DNA from: Desulfocapsa sp.
GTDB taxonomy: Bacteria; Desulfobacterota; Desulfobulbia; Desulfobulbales; Desulfocapsaceae
Reading direction: 5' to 3'
Length of the DNA stretch: 5,524 bases
Assembly (NCBI GenBank): GCA_029934815.1
Contig: JAOZLM010000173.1
Span: forward strand, 1 to 5,524
The notes under the pieces were generated by a model. It was given only the letters and a program-made list of their open reading frames with translations. It searched no databases and was not told the origin of the DNA. Shown in pieces: positions 5,112 through 5,524 of this stretch. The position numbers and the translations under genes are program-made. Each line of letters begins with the position of its first letter. The first letter of the stretch is position 1.

Positions 5112-5385
5112 ATGGTTGAACCTTGCCTCCCAAGATCTTAAATATGTAGAGGCATATATTGCTCAAGAAAACCCAACATCGGCTGTACAAGTTGTTCTCC
5201 GTATAATTGATGCTGTGGAGCTGTTGGCAGATCAACCTGGTATTGGTCGACTAGGCAGAGTCGAAGGAACAAGAGAGTTGGTGATTGCAGGCACACCATT
5301 TATTGTTCCATACCGGAAAAAAGGTGCTTACATAGAAATTCTTCGAGTGTATCATCAAGCGAGAAAATGGCCTGAAATCCTATGA
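5101..5385 (+). CDS. ParE/RelE-superfamily toxin with TTG start
   Basis: This 94-residue protein matches the compact ParE/RelE fold. After the first strand (KIKWLNLA) come helices with DLKYVEAYIAQENPTSA (12-28) and IIDAVELLADQPGIGR (35-50), then the strands GRVEGTRELVI (52-62), TPFIVPYR (65-72) and EILRVYHQARKWP (79-91). The GTREL, PYR and LRVYHxxRxWP patterns are typical of ParE-like toxins, which inhibit DNA gyrase; ribosome-dependent RelE-like mRNA cleavage cannot be excluded. The only start giving a full first strand is TTG at 5101: an in-frame TAA lies at 5077 and no ATG or GTG lies between. It overlaps the antitoxin by 11 nt and has no good Shine-Dalgarno, so low, coupled translation is likely. 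It appears intact. Confidence 0.88.
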   Translation: MKIKWLNLASQDLKYVEAYIAQENPTSAVQVVLRIIDAVELLADQPGIGRLGRVEGTRELVIAGTPFIVPYRKKGAYIEILRVYHQARKWPEIL

Positions 5386-5524
5386 TAGAGGTATGAAAAG
5401 GCATCAGGAACAAGCTTACCCGTACTCGATTTTCTCTGTATTTACCATTCCATGTCACATTGCAATCACTCTCTTTCACTATGTCACTGTGCCAATAAGA
5501 GCAATCATTTGTTGATCAGTAAGA
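5386..5524. other. Non-coding tail of the window after the toxin gene
   Basis: I see no gene, tRNA or clear terminator in these 139 bases. They contain short direct repeats: ATGTCAC at 5452-5458 and 5481-5487, the second followed by a similar GCCAAT where the first has GCAAT, and GCAATCA at 5462-5468 and 5501-5507. They could be remnants of a repeat or binding sites, or chance in AT-rich DNA. Confidence 0.4.

Noticed and set aside
4987..5235. Minus-strand open frame across the toxin-antitoxin overlap
   Set aside because: It is antisense to both well-supported small genes and shows no domain; chance openness explains it.

Overview
The window carries eight complete genes of a Gram-negative-type bacterial chromosome, plus dispersed repeats in the gaps. 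The gene set (def-fmt-larC-pgpA, plsY next to a small J-domain gene), the moderate AT-leaning composition and the protein styles suggest an anaerobic Desulfobacterota lineage such as the Desulfobulbales. That placement is inference; no rRNA or other decisive marker is present. No phage, CRISPR or biosynthetic island is visible.

Layout: bases 1-22 are the cut end of a dispersed palindromic repeat. A small coiled-coil protein of unknown function (150-374, +) follows. It converges on, and overlaps by 6 nt, the end of a four-gene minus-strand operon read from right to left: def (3497-2958), fmt (2971-2015), larC (2008-827) and pgpA (827-369). These genes overlap or lie within 6 nt of each other, so they are probably co-transcribed and translationally coupled. 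A perfect 10-bp stem with a T-run sits on the convergent stops. The divergent gap 3498-3800 contains a def promoter candidate, an 18-nt repeat and a 28-bp-stem REP-doublet-like hairpin. On the plus strand plsY (3801-4409) overlaps a small J-domain gene (4409-4720) as TAATG. After a 145-nt gap holding a second copy of the 18-nt repeat comes a type II toxin-antitoxin pair: a ribbon-helix-helix antitoxin (4866-5111) and a ParE/RelE-fold toxin (5101-5385) that must start at TTG. Bases 5386-5524 hold no gene I can support.

Functionally, Fmt formylates initiator Met-tRNA and Def removes the formyl group from new proteins. PlsY makes lysophosphatidic acid at the start of phospholipid synthesis, and PgpA dephosphorylates phosphatidylglycerophosphate near its end. 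LarC inserts nickel into the nickel-pincer nucleotide cofactor, a different pathway, with none of its larA/larB/larE partners in view. I see no clearly new system. The points most worth a second look are the paired repeat families, the TTG-started toxin, the double-duty terminator at the convergent stops and larC inside a def-fmt operon.
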